Shown: positions 28,701 through 43,700 of the stretch, one piece after another
Position numbering within the stretch: the first letter of the stretch is position 1
Layout of the letters: every line of letters starts with the position of its first letter
NCBI GenBank assembly: GCA_026874595.1
Contig: CM049320.1
Location: forward strand, 48,496,714-48,560,713
Length of the DNA stretch: 64,000 bases
Direction: 5' to 3'
From: Sipunculus nudus
Lineage: Eukaryota > Annelida > Sipuncula > Golfingiida > Sipunculidae
Translations under genes and position numbers: made by a program
Notes under the pieces: model-generated
The model's input: only the letters and a program-made list of their open reading frames with translations
What the model was told of the DNA's origin: nothing
The model's database searches: none

Positions 28701-31700
28701 AACAACTCTGTGTCACAACAACCAGTTAAATATATTGCCACTAGCTTTACAGATCATCTTATGTAAAATATAGTTGTGACTATAATATCTATGACAAAAC
28801 TAGGCTTACATTATCATGTAGTCATTGATATATGAGGGATGAGCAGTCTCATTCCATCACAATATTTTATCAATATCCACAAAATATGGACATACTTTTG
28901 TGACTGCAGTAACACTTGTTCCTTAGTATTTAAGTTTTTATCAAAAGTGGTAACTTAATTTAAACCTCATGGCATAAGATTAAATGCCCTGTATATATAG
29001 TCTGTATAGTGGGATGGAGATCAGCATTATAGGTTTTGTCCACTTCTGTTCATGAATGCATTTGTAATCATCTTCAATTGCTACTGACCAAAGTGCTGCT
29101 ATTAACAAAACCATTACTCCTTTATAATTTGATAAAGACACTAACATCTCATGTAAATAGAATTCTGTGCACTATTCATTGCTTGATGAATGTGATTTTG
29201 CTTACTTGATTTTCAAAATTATAACATTGCATGGTGTTGGTTTGCAGAAACATCCCTACCTGTACCCTCCATACCAGATATAACCACCCAGCTGCCAATC
29301 ACTGTGATTGACACCACTAAAGTTATTAATAGCTCAATTACACCAAGTAGCCTCCAACTATCAGGTGTTGGAACAGAGGTGTTCAAGACTGAAAGTACCA
29401 CAGGTAATAAAACCAGAATAATTCAGATAAGCAAAGGTAAAAGAAACTGAATTTTCAAACAGTCTTACAGTTTTGATAAGCCAATCTTCAATTTGATTGG
29501 GAAAAGATGTGACCTAGCATTTCTTTGAGTGTAAAATTTACTTTTAGTACATGTTTGTATCTTTTTAAAAGGTCATTCATTTCTTTATTTTGTTCAGTGT
29601 AGTTTACATCATTTTGTTCAAGTAAATTCCCCTAAATTTTCAAAATGTAATATACATTCAGGGAAGTCCTTGAAGCAAACTTATTTTTGATTTGTCAAAC
29701 TCTAGATCACTTAACAAAAAAATGTATGTTAGATTCTCGTGTCAGTTATTGTATGTGATAATATAATGTAAAGCATACAGAGAAAATGCTTCCGTTTGTT
29801 TTTATTCTCATTTGTTACAAATTGATTAGTTTAGGAATATAGGAAACTCATTATTAACCCCATAATTGAAACAAAACATGAATTTTTTAGCCCTAAAACT
29901 GTTACTTTTTCTGGATCACAAGTCTTTAGGTCACACTCTTTTCTTGTTTAACAGTTGTTAGATTCTCATCAACGATCAGTCCATTGTATTTAATCAGTTT
30001 TATCAAGTAATTTTAGTCAACTAATCAAATATAAAATAACAACCACCCACCTCTAGGTAAGACAGTAGAGGTATAGACAAAAATTACAGCAGTATTTTTA
30101 TCAAATTGAACCAGGATAGATAACTACTGTTATACTGTTGATTTTGGAGAATTTTTGGGCTTAAAATTTGTGGTTTTATCTTTGTGTAACTTGTTGATTA
30201 TAAATTCTCCATGGTTGCAGATCAAAGGAAAATAATAATTTGATGCAGTTTTAAAATATATGAATATATTGATGGTTACATTTCATGTGTCAAATTGACT
30301 AAGAAGGTTCACTAAAAATAATGAATAATATTGCCTAAAACTATAGATTCAGCAAATGTGTCACAGTTTTTTTTAATTTTGAAAATTGGGGGTCCACAAA
30401 AAAAACCCAAAAATAAGTTCTGAATCCACAGGAAACATCTCCCGTTTCCACTGTAAGGAAGAAAAGATGGTCAGTTATTGCGTCACTCTAAGTACCTGTA
30501 GTCATGTCAATTTACTGAACCATTTCATTAATTCAGCTTTTTAAAATTTGAGAATTATGGATTTGTATAAATTAGAGACAAGATAAAATGATTTTTAAAT
30601 ACAAGCTAATGTACATATACATTAAACATTCATTTATATCATCAAGTTAATATCATTTTACCACTTGACATTAAAGAGAAATATATGCTGTACTGTAATG
30701 TACTAGGTATAAATACTTGAACACTGATTAAATGTTTGCAGTTAACTATTCATTGTCTAAAAAGTTCATTCTCTTGGGCTGTACAGTGTATGTCTGTACT
30801 GTACTGTATACATTACTTACAGCATGAGAGGCATGACTATGTTTGACTTGACTTTTAAGATTGTTGTGCTTTTCATTTTTCACTGTGCTTTGTTTCACTG
30901 TCTGGTTGCATGTGTTTGATGTTGTATGGGGCACGTTTCATGTTTCCAGATGTACAAGCCATGGCATCTCACACTAATACACAGTCGCTTTCAACTGCTG
31001 GTGAGTCTGCTGTAGGCCTGCTGCTTTCATTATAGCGTATAAATATGTCTGTGTGTGTCTCACTGTAACAACTCCATGTTCAACAAGTGTAACCCTGACT
31101 TATTCTCTGTAAAAAAAGACTGTGTCCTGGAGTGATCAAGATTTTTTGTTGTGTTTTGTTATGTTTTCTTAGATTGACCAGATAGACAGGCCTGTTTGTA
31201 TTTCTCTTGAAAGTTATCTACATTAAATAACCAGAAAGATTAGATAACAAATAGTCATGTTGGTATTTTTCTTGAATGTTATCCATATTGAAACAACCAA
31301 AACTTTCCATGGTTTTCCAACTTTTATGGTCAAAATGTATACATCTGTAAGAATACATATGTTTATGTGCTATATATATATGTTAGTGTGCTGTTACTTA
31401 AATGATTTCATTATAAATGTACATGTTTATCTTTTAATTCATAAATTTATATTTGAATCAAAGAAACCACATTTCCAGTTTCATTAATAGCTAAATTGTC
31501 CAAAGATTATGGACATCTGGAAAAAAAAAGGATTAAAAAAATCTGTGAAATATTAATGGAATGAGATGATAAAAGAAAACATGCTGTGAAGGTAAGAATA
31601 TCTCAAAGCTTACATTTTATTTCAGAGAGAGCATTTACTGTCCCCTCTTTCTCTGGAACATCATATCTTACATTACACCGGACACACAGGGTCCACCAGC

Positions 31701-34700
31701 TGACCACCATTGAGATGACCTTTAACCCCCTGAACAGGGACGGTATCTTGCTGTACAGTGGCCAATCAGATGACGGTAAAGGGGACTTTATTTCTTTGAG
31801 CCTGGTGGATGGATACGTTGTGTTCAGGTTAGTCATCATGTTATTATTTTCCTCAGATTTCTGTTTTTCTTTATTACATTGTTTAAAAATACCTGTCAAC
31901 AGGAGGATATGACCAGAAATGCATGCCCTGAAATGTTGATTGCTCTGAAAATTAGCAAGACTGATGATCCTGGATAGTTTTGCCTTGTAAAGACGTCGTT
32001 ACCATAGAAATGGTAAGCATCCATCTGTCTGAGATATGTTGTTAGCCCAATAACATACATTCACCAGACTCGCACCATTGTTGCATCTTATGAAGGGCTA
32101 GGTTAAATTAGAATATGGATGACCATGACACATTTTTCTAGGTCCATGATTTTGTTAAAATAATGTTAATGCAATAACTTGAAAAGGGTTACAGGCACAG
32201 TCACCAGACCCGAACCATTGAGTGTCTCTTGATTTTCCGGCTGATAATCAAAACCTTTCTGGATGCTACTTCCATGGTAAGCTAGGAAGAAATCAGACCT
32301 TCTCCGAAGATTACTGTTAAATACTTGGTCTGGTCTCATAACAATTGAAAAGTCTGCCTAAAGGTTCAGCATGTATAATATTCAGAAAAGATAAAATGAC
32401 ATAGTGTAATGTTTTAATTTATAGGTATGATCTTGGAAGTGGCCCATCTAAATTGGTTTCCAAGGAAACACTCACATTGGGAAAGCCTCACAAGGTCATA
32501 GCAAAGAGAACAGGATCCGCGGGGTCACTACAGGTTGATAACCAGGAAGAGGTCAAAGGTCAGAGTCCAGGAACACTCAAGTCATTGAACCTCCTTACTC
32601 CATTGTACATGGGATATGTGCCGACCCAGATACAAGTGTAAGTAAACCATTAAGAAATCATGACCAAGATAGAAGTGTAAGTAAACCAACAAGAATTCAT
32701 AAACCAGATACAAGTGTAAGTAAACCATCATGAAATCATAAACCAGATCCAAGTGTAACTAAACCAACAAGAAATCATAACCCAGATACAAGTGTAAGTA
32801 AACCAACATGAAATCATAACCCAGATACAAGTGAAAGTAAACCAACAAGAAATCATAACCCAGATACAAGTGTAAGTAAACCAACATGAAATCATAAACC
32901 AGATACAAGTGTAAGTAAACCAACCTGAAATCATAACCCAGATACAAGTGAAAGAAAACCAACAAGAAATCATGACCCAGATACAAGTGTAAGTAAACCA
33001 ACAAGAAATCATAACCCAGATACAAATGTAAGTAAACCAACATGAAATCATAACCCAGATACAAGTGTAAGTAAACCAACCTGAAATCATAACCCAGATA
33101 CAAGTGTAAGTAAACGAACATGAAATCATAACCCAAATACAAGTGTAAGTAAACCAACATGAAATCATAACCCAGATACAAGTGTAAGTAAACCAACATG
33201 AAATCATAACCCAGATACAAGTGTAAGTAAACCAACATGAAATCATAACCCAGATACAAGTGTAAGTAAACCAACATGAAATCATAACCCAGATACAAGT
33301 GTAAGTAAACCAACATGAAATCATAACCCAGATACAAGTGTAAGTAAACCAACATGAAATCATAACCCAGATACAAGTGTAAGTAAACCAACATGAAATC
33401 ATAACCCAGATACAAGTGTAAGTAAACCAACATGAAATCATAACCCAGATACAAGTGTAAGTAAACCAACATGAAATCATAACCCAGATACAAGTGTAAG
33501 TAAACCAACATGAAATCATAACCCAGATACAAGTGTAAGTAAACCAACATGAAATCATAACCCAGATACAAGTGTAAGTAAACCAACATGAAATCATAAC
33601 CCAGATACAAGTGTAAGTAAACCAACAAGAAATCATAACCCAGATACAAGTGTAAGTAAACCAACAAGAAATCATAACCCAGATACAAGTGTAAGTAAAC
33701 CAACAAGAAATCATGACCCAGATACAAGTGTAAGTAAACCAACAAGAAATCATGACCCAGATACAAGTGTAAGTAAACCAACCTGAAATCATAACCCAGA
33801 TACAAGTGTAAGTAAACCAACATGAAATCATAACCCAGATACAAGTGAAAGTAAACCAACAAGAAATCATAACCCAGATACAAGTGTAAGTAAACCAACA
33901 TGAAATCATAAACCAGATACAAGTGTAAGTAAACGAACATGAAATCATAACCCAGATACAAGTGTAAGTAAACGAACATGAAATCATAACCCAGATACAA
34001 GTGTAAGTAAACGAACATGAAATCATAACCCAGATACAAGTGCAAGTAAACGAACATGAAATCATAACCCAGATACAAGTGTAAGTAAACCAACATGAAA
34101 TCATAACCCAGATACAAGTGTAAGTAAACCAACATGAAATCATAACCCAGATACAAGTGTAAGTAAACCAACATGAAATCATAACCCAGATACAAGTGTA
34201 AGTAAACCAACATGAAATCATAACCCAGATACAAGTGTAAGTAAACCAACATGAAATCATAACCCAGATACAAGTGTAAGTAAACCAACATGAAATCATA
34301 ACCCAGATACAAGTGTAAGTAAACCAACATGAAATCATAACCCAGATACAAGTGAAAGTAAACCAACCTGAAATCATAACCCAGATACAAGTGTAAGTAA
34401 ACCAACAAGAAATCATAACCCAGATACAAGTGTAAGTAAACCAACAAGAAATCATGACCCAGATACAAGTGTAAGTAAACCAACCTGAAATCATGACCCA
34501 GATACAAGTGTAAGTAAACCAACCTGAAATCATGACCCAGATACAAGTGTAAGTAAACCAACAAGAAATCATAACCCAGATACAAGTGTAAGTAAACGAA
34601 CATGAAATCATAACCCAGATACAAGTGTAAGTAAACGAACATGAAATCATAACCCAGATACAAGTGTAAGTAAACGAACATGAAATCATAACCCAGATAC

Positions 34701-37700
34701 AAGTGTAAGTAAACCAACCTGAAATCATAACCCAGATACAAGTGTAAGTAAACCAACCTGAAATCATAACCCAGATACAAGTGTAAGTAAACCAACATGA
34801 AATCATAACCCAGATACAAGTGTAAGTAAACCAACCTGAAATCATAACCCAGATACAAGTGTAAGTAAACCAACCTGAAATCATAACCCAGATACAAGTG
34901 TAAGTAAACCAACAAGAAATCATGACCCAGATACAAGTGTAAGTAAACCAACAAGAAATCATGACCCAGATACAAGTGTAAGTAAACCAACAAGAAATCA
35001 TGACCCAGATACAAGTGTAAGTAAACCAACCTGAAATCATAACCCAGATACAAGTGTAAGTAAACCAACAAGAAATCCTAACCCAGATACAAGTGTAAGT
35101 AAACCAACATGAAATCATAAACCAGATACAAGTGTAAGTAAACCAACCTGAAATCATAACCCAGATACAAGTGTAAGTAAACCAACAAGAAATCATGACC
35201 CAGATACAAGTGTAAGTAAACCAACAAGAAATCATGACCCAGATACAAGTGTTAGTAAACCAACAAGAAATCATGACCCAGATACAAGTGTAAGTAAACC
35301 AACCTGAAATCATAACCCAGATACATGTGTAAGTAAACCAACAAGAAATCATGACCCAGATACAAGTGTAAGTAAACCAACCTGAAATCATAACCCAGAT
35401 ACAAGTGTAAGTAAACCAACAAGAAATCATAACCCAGATACAAGTGTAAGTAAACCAACATGAAATCATAAACCAGATACAAGTGTAAGTAAACCAACCT
35501 GAAATCATGACCCAGATACAAGTGAAAGAAAACCAACCTGAAATCATGACCCAGATACAAGTGTAAGTAAACCAACCTGAAATCATAACCCAGATACAAG
35601 TGTAAGTAAACGAACATGAAATCATAACCCAGATACAAGTGTAAGTAAACGAACATGAAATCATAACCCAGATACAAGTGTAAGTAAACGAACATGAAAT
35701 CATAACCCAGATTCAAGTGTAAGTAAACGAACATGAAATCATAACCCAAATACAAGTGTAAGTAAACCAACATGAAATCATAACCCAGATACAAGTGTAA
35801 GTAAACCAACATGAAATCATAACCCAGATACAAGTGTAAGTAAACCAACATGAAATCATAACCCATATCCAAGTGTAAGTAAACCAACATGAAATCATAA
35901 CCCAGATCCAAGTGTAAGTAAACCAACATGAAATCATAACCCAGATACAAGTGTAGGTAAACCAACAAGAAATCATAACCCAGATCCAAGTGTAAGTAAA
36001 CCAACAAGAAATCATAACCCAGATCCAAGTGTAAGTAAACCAACAAGAAATCATAACCCAGATCCAAGTGTAAGTAAACCAACATGAAATCATAACCCAG
36101 ATCCAAGTGTAAGTAAACCAACATGAAATCATAACCCAGATCCAAGTGTAAGTAAACCAACATGAAATCATAACCCAGATCCAAGTGTAAGTAAACCAAC
36201 ATGAAATCATAACCCAGATTCAAGTGTAAGTAAACGAACATGAAATTATAACCCAGATACAAGTGTAAGTAAACGAACATGAAATTATAACCCAGATACA
36301 AGTGTAAGTAAACCAACATGAAATCATAACCCAGATACAAGTGTAAGTAAACCAACATGAAATCATAACCCAGATACAAGTGTAAGTAAACCAACATGAA
36401 ATCATAACCCAGATACAAGTGTAAGTAAACCAACATGAAATCATAACCCAGATACAAGTGTAAGTAAACCAACATGAAATCATAACCCAGATACAAGTGT
36501 AAGTAAACCAACATGAAATCATAACCCAGATACAAGTGTAAGTAAACCAACATGAAATCATAACCCAGATACAAGTGAAAGTAAACCAACCTGAAATCAT
36601 AACCCAGATACAAGTGTAAGTAAACCAACAAGAAATCATAACCCAGTACAAGTGTAAGTAAACCAACAAGAAATCATGACCCAGATACAAGTGTAAGTAA
36701 ACCAACCTGAAATCATGACCCAGATACAAGTGTAAGTAAACCAACAAGAAATCATGACCCAGATACAAGTGTAAGTAAACCAACAAGAAATCATGACCCA
36801 GATACAAGTGTAAGTAAACGAACATGAAATCATAACCCAGATACAAGTGTAAGTAAACGAACATGAAATCATAACCCAGATACAAGTGTAAGTAAACCAA
36901 CCTGAAATCATAACCCAGATACAAGTGTAAGTAAACCAACCTGAAATCATAACCCAGATACAAGTGTAAGTAAACCAACCTGAAATCATAACCCAGATAC
37001 AAGTGTAAGTAAACGAACATGAAATCATAACCCAGATACAAGTGTAAGTAAACCAACCTGAAATCATAACCCAGATACAAGTGTAAATAAACCAACATGA
37101 AATCATAACCCAGATACAAGTGTAAGTAAACCAACATGAAATCATAACCCAGATACAAGTGTAAGTAAACCAACATGAAATCATAACCCAGATACAAGTG
37201 TAAGTAAACCAACATGAAATCATAACCCAGATACAAGTGTAAGTAAACCAACATGAAATCATAACCCAGATACAAGTGTAAGTAAACCAACATGAAATCA
37301 TAACCCAGATACAAGTGTAAGTAAACCAACATGAAATCATAACCCAGATACAAGTGAAAGTAAACCAACCTGAAATCATAACCCAGATACAAGTGTAAGT
37401 AAACCAACAAGAAATCATAACCCAGATACAAGTGTAAGTAAACCAACAAGAAATCATGACCCAGATACAAGTGTAAGTAAACCAACCTGAAATCATGACC
37501 CAGATACAAGTGTAAGTAAACCAACCTGAAATCATGACCCAGATACAAGTGTAAGTAAACCAACAAGAAATCATAACCCAGATACAAGTGTAAGTAAACG
37601 AACATGAAATCATAACCCAGATACAAGTGTAAGTAAACGAACATGAAATCATAACCCAGATACAAGTGTAAGTAAACGAACATGAAATCATAACCCAGAT

Positions 37701-40700
37701 ACAAGTGTAAGTAAACCAACCTGAAATCATAACCCAGATACAAGTGTAAGTAAACCAACCTGAAATCATAACCCAGATACAAGTGTAAGTAAACCAACAT
37801 GAAATCATAACCCAGATACAAGTGTAAGTAAACCAACCTGAAATCATAACCCAGATACAAGTGTAAGTAAACCAACCTGAAATCATAACCCAGATACAAG
37901 TGTAAGTAAACCAACAAGAAATCATGACCCAGATACAAGTGTAAGTAAACCAACAAGAAATCATGACCCAGATACAAGTGTAAGTAAACCAACAAGAAAT
38001 CATGACCCAGATACAAGTGTAAGTAAACCAACCTGAAATCATAACCCAGATACAAGTGTAAGTAAACCAACAAGAAATCCTAACCCAGATACAAGTGTAA
38101 GTAAACCAACATGAAATCATAAACCAGATACAAGTGTAAGTAAACCAACCTGAAATCATAACCCAGATACAAGTGTAAGTAAACCAACAAGAAATCATGA
38201 CCCAGATACAAGTGTAAGTAAACCAACAAGAAATCATGACCCAGATACAAGTGTTAGTAAACCAACAAGAAATCATGACCCAGATACAAGTGTAAGTAAA
38301 CCAACCTGAAATCATAACCCAGATACATGTGTAAGTAAACCAACAAGAAATCATGACCCAGATACAAGTGTAAGTAAACCAACCTGAAATCATAACCCAG
38401 ATACAAGTGTAAGTAAACCAACAAGAAATCATAACCCAGATACAAGTGTAAGTAAACCAACATGAAATCATAAACCAGATACAAGTGTAAGTAAACCAAC
38501 CTGAAATCATGACCCAGATACAAGTGAAAGAAAACCAACCTGAAATCATGACCCAGATACAAGTGTAAGTAAACCAACCTGAAATCATAACCCAGATACA
38601 AGTGTAAGTAAACGAACATGAAATCATAACCCAGATACAAGTGTAAGTAAACGAACATGAAATCATAACCCAGATACAAGTGTAAGTAAACGAACATGAA
38701 ATCATAACCCAGATTCAAGTGTAAGTAAACGAACATGAAATCATAACCCAAATACAAGTGTAAGTAAACCAACATGAAATCATAACCCAGATACAAGTGT
38801 AAGTAAACCAACATGAAATCATAACCCAGATACAAGTGTAAGTAAACCAACATGAAATCATAACCCATATCCAAGTGTAAGTAAACCAACATGAAATCAT
38901 AACCCAGATCCAAGTGTAAGTAAACCAACATGAAATCATAACCCAGATACAAGTGTAGGTAAACCAACAAGAAATCATAACCCAGATCCAAGTGTAAGTA
39001 AACCAACAAGAAATCATAACCCAGATCCAAGTGTAAGTAAACCAACAAGAAATCATAACCCAGATCCAAGTGTAAGTAAACCAACATGAAATCATAACCC
39101 AGATCCAAGTGTAAGTAAACCAACATGAAATCATAACCCAGATCCAAGTGTAAGTAAACCAACATGAAATCATAACCCAGATCCAAGTGTAAGTAAACCA
39201 ACATGAAATCATAACCCAGATTCAAGTGTAAGTAAACGAACATGAAATTATAACCCAGATACAAGTGTAAGTAAACGAACATGAAATTATAACCCAGATA
39301 CAAGTGTAAGTAAACCAACATGAAATCATAACCCAGATACAAGTGTAAGTAAACCAACATGAAATCATAACCCAGATACAAGTGTAAGTAAACCAACATG
39401 AAATCATAACCCAGATACAAGTGTAAGTAAACCAACATGAAATCATAACCCAGATACAAGTGTAAGTAAACCAACATGAAATCATAACCCAGATACAAGT
39501 GTAAGTAAACCAACATGAAATCATAACCCAGATACAAGTGTAAGTAAACCAACATGAAATCATAACCCAGATACAAGTGAAAGTAAACCAACCTGAAATC
39601 ATAACCCAGATACAAGTGTAAGTAAACCAACAAGAAATCATAACCCAGTACAAGTGTAAGTAAACCAACAAGAAATCATGACCCAGATACAAGTGTAAGT
39701 AAACCAACCTGAAATCATGACCCAGATACAAGTGTAAGTAAACCAACAAGAAATCATGACCCAGATACAAGTGTAAGTAAACCAACAAGAAATCATGACC
39801 CAGATACAAGTGTAAGTAAACGAACATGAAATCATAACCCAGATACAAGTGTAAGTAAACGAACATGAAATCATAACCCAGATACAAGTGTAAGTAAACC
39901 AACCTGAAATCATAACCCAGATACAAGTGTAAGTAAACCAACCTGAAATCATAACCCAGATACAAGTGTAAGTAAACCAACCTGAAATCATAACCCAGAT
40001 ACAAGTGTAAGTAAACCTACCTGAAATCATAACCCAGATACAAGTGTAAGTAAACCAACCTGAAATCATAACCCAGATACAAGTGTAAATAAACCAACCT
40101 GAAATCATAACCCAGATACAAGTGTAAGTAAACCAACCTGAAATCATAACCCAGATACAAGTGTAAGTAAACCAACATGAAATCATAACCCAGATACAAG
40201 TGTAAGTAAACCAACATGAAATCATAACCCAGATACAAGTGTAAGTAAACCAACATGAAATCATAACCCAGATACAAGTGTAAGTAAACCAACAAGAAAT
40301 CATGACCCAGATACAAGTGTAAGTAAACCAACAAGAAATCATGACCCAGATACAAGTGTAAGTAAACCAACAAGAAATCATGACCCAGATACAAGTGTAA
40401 GTAAACCAACAAGAAATCATGACCCAGATACAAGTGTAAGTAAACCAACCTGAAATCATAACCCAGATACAAGTGTAAGTAAACCAACAAGAAATCCTAA
40501 CCCAGATACAAGTGTAAGTAAACCAACATGAAATCATAAACCAGATACAAGTGTAAGTAAACCAACCTGAAATCATAACCCAGATACAAGTGTAAGTAAA
40601 ACAACAAGAAATCATGACCCAGATACAAGTGTAAGTAAAACAACAAGAAATCATGACCCAGATACAAGTGTTAGTAAACCAACAAGAAATCATAACCCAG

Positions 40701-43700
40701 ATACAAGTGTAAGTAAACCAACCTGAAATCATAACCCAGATACAAGTGTAAGTAAACCAACAAGAAATCATAAACCAGATACAAGTGTAAGTAAACCAAC
40801 ATGAAATCATAAACCAGATACAAGTGTAAGTAAACCAACCTGAAATCATGACCCAGATTCAAGTGTAAGTAAACGAACATGAAATCATAACCCAGATACA
40901 AGTGTAAGTAAACCAACATGAAATCATAACCCAGATACAAGTGTAAGTAAACCAACATGAAATCATAACCCAGATCCAAGTGTAAGTAAACCAACATGAA
41001 ATCATAACCCAGATACAAGTGAAAGTAAACCAACATGAAATCATAACCCAGATACAAGTGAAAGTAAACCAACATGAAATCATAACCCAGATACAAGTGT
41101 AAGTAAACCAACAAGAAATCATGACCCAGATACAGGTGTAAGTAAACCAACAAGAAATCATGACCCAGATACAAGTGTAAGTAAACCAACCTGAAATCAA
41201 CCGAGATACAAGTGAAAGTAAACCAACAAGAAATCATAACCCAGATACAAGTGAAAGTAAACCAACATGAAATCATAACCCAGATACAAGTGTAAGTAAA
41301 CCAACATGAAATCCTAACCCAGATACAAGTGTAAGTAAACGAACATGAAATCCTAACCCAGATACAAGTGTAAGTAAACCAACATGAAATCATAACCCAG
41401 ATACAAGTGTAAGTAAACCAACCTGAAATCATAACCCAGATACAAGTGTAAGTAAACCAACCTGAAATCATAACCCAGATACAAGTGAAAGAAAACCAAC
41501 AAGAAATCATGCCCCAGATACAAGTGTAAGTAAACCAACAAGAAATCATAACCCAGATACAAGTGTAAGTAAACCAACCTGAAATCATAAACCAGATACA
41601 AGTGTAAGTAAACCAACCTGAAATCATAACCCAGATACAAGTGTAAGTAAACCAACCTGAAATCATAACCCAGATACAAGTGAAAGTAAACCAACAAGAA
41701 ATCATGACCCAGATACAAGTGTAAGTAAACCAACATGAAATCATGACCCAGATACAAGTGTAAGTAAACCAACATGAAATCATAACCCAGATACAAGTGT
41801 AGGTAAACCAACAAGAAATCATAACCCAGATCCAAGTGTAAGTAAACCAACAAGAAATCATAACCCAGATCCAAGTGTAAGTAAACCAACATGAAATCAT
41901 AACCCAGATCCAAGTGTAAGTAAACGAACATGAAATCATGCCCCAGATACAAGTGTAGGTAAACCAACATGAAATCATAACCCAGATACAAGTGTAAGTA
42001 AACCAACAAGAAATCATGACCCAGATACAAGTGTAAGTAAACCAACAAGAAATCATGACCCAGATACAAGTGTAAGTAAACCAACAAGAAATCATGACCC
42101 AGATACAAGTGTAAGTAAACCAACCTGAAATCATAACCCAGATACAAGTGTAAGTAAACCAACCTGAAATCATAACCCAGATACAAGTGTAAGTAAACCA
42201 ACATGAAACCATAACCCAGATACAAGTGTAAGTAAACCAACCTGAAAACATAACCCAGATACAAGTGAAAGAAAACCAACCTGAAATCATGACCCAGATA
42301 CAAGTGTAAGTAAACCAACAAGAAATCATAACCCAGATACAAGTGTAAGTGAACGAACATGAAATCATAACCCAGATACAAGTGCAAGTAAACCAACATG
42401 AAATCATAACCCAGATACAAGTGCAAGTAAACCAACATGAAATCATAACCCTGATACAAGTGCAAGTAAACCAACATGAAATCATAACCCAGATACAAGT
42501 GTAAGTAAACCAACATGAAATCATAACCCAGATACAAGTGTAAGTAAACCAACCTGAAATCATAACCCTGATACAAGTGTAAGTAAACCAACATGAAATC
42601 ATAACCCAGATACAAGTGTAAGTAAACCAACATGAAATCATAACCCAGATACAAGTGTAAGTAAACCAACCTGAAATCATAACCCAGATACAAATGTAAG
42701 TAAACCAACATGAAATCATAACCCAGAAACAAGTGTAAGTAAACCAACATGAAATCATAACCCAGATACAAGTGTAAGTAAACCAACATGAAATCATAAC
42801 CCCGATACAAGTGTAGGTAAACCAACATGAAATCATAACCCCGATACAAGTGTAGGTAAACCAACATGAAATCATAACCCAGATACAAGTGTAAGTTAAC
42901 CAACATGAAATCATAAACCAGATACAAGTGTAAGTAAACCAACCTGAAATCATAACCCAGATACAAGTGAAAGAAAACCAACAAGAAATCATGACCCAGA
43001 TACAAGTGTAAGTAAACCAACATGAAATCATGACCAAGATTCAAGTGTAAGTAAACCAACATGAAATCATAACCCAGATACAAGTGTAGGTAAACCAACA
43101 AGAAATCATAACCCAGATCCAAGTATAAGTAAACCAACAAGAAATCATAACCCAGATCCATATGTAAGTAAACCAACATGAAATCATAACCCAGATCCAA
43201 GTGTAAGTAAACGAACATGAAATCATAACCCAGATACAAGTGTAAGTAAACCAACATGAAATCATAACCCTGATACAAGTGCAAGTAAACCAACATGAAA
43301 TCATAACCCAGATACAAGTGTAAGTAAACCAACATGAAATCATAACCCAGATACAAGTGTAAGTAAACCAACCTGAAATCATAACCCTGATACAAGTGTA
43401 AGTAAACCAACATGAAATCATAACCCAGATACAAGTGTAAGTAAACCAACATGAAATCATAACCCAGATACAAGTGTAAGTAAACCAACCTGAAATCATA
43501 ACCCAGATACAAATGTAAGTAAACCAACATGAAATCATAACCCAGATACAAGTGTAAGTAAACCAACATGAAATCATAACCCAGATACAAGTGTAAGTAA
43601 ACCAACATGAAATCATAACCCCGATACAAGTGTAGGTAAACCAACATGAAATCATAACCCCGATACAAGTGTAGGTAAACCAACATGAAATCATAACCCA

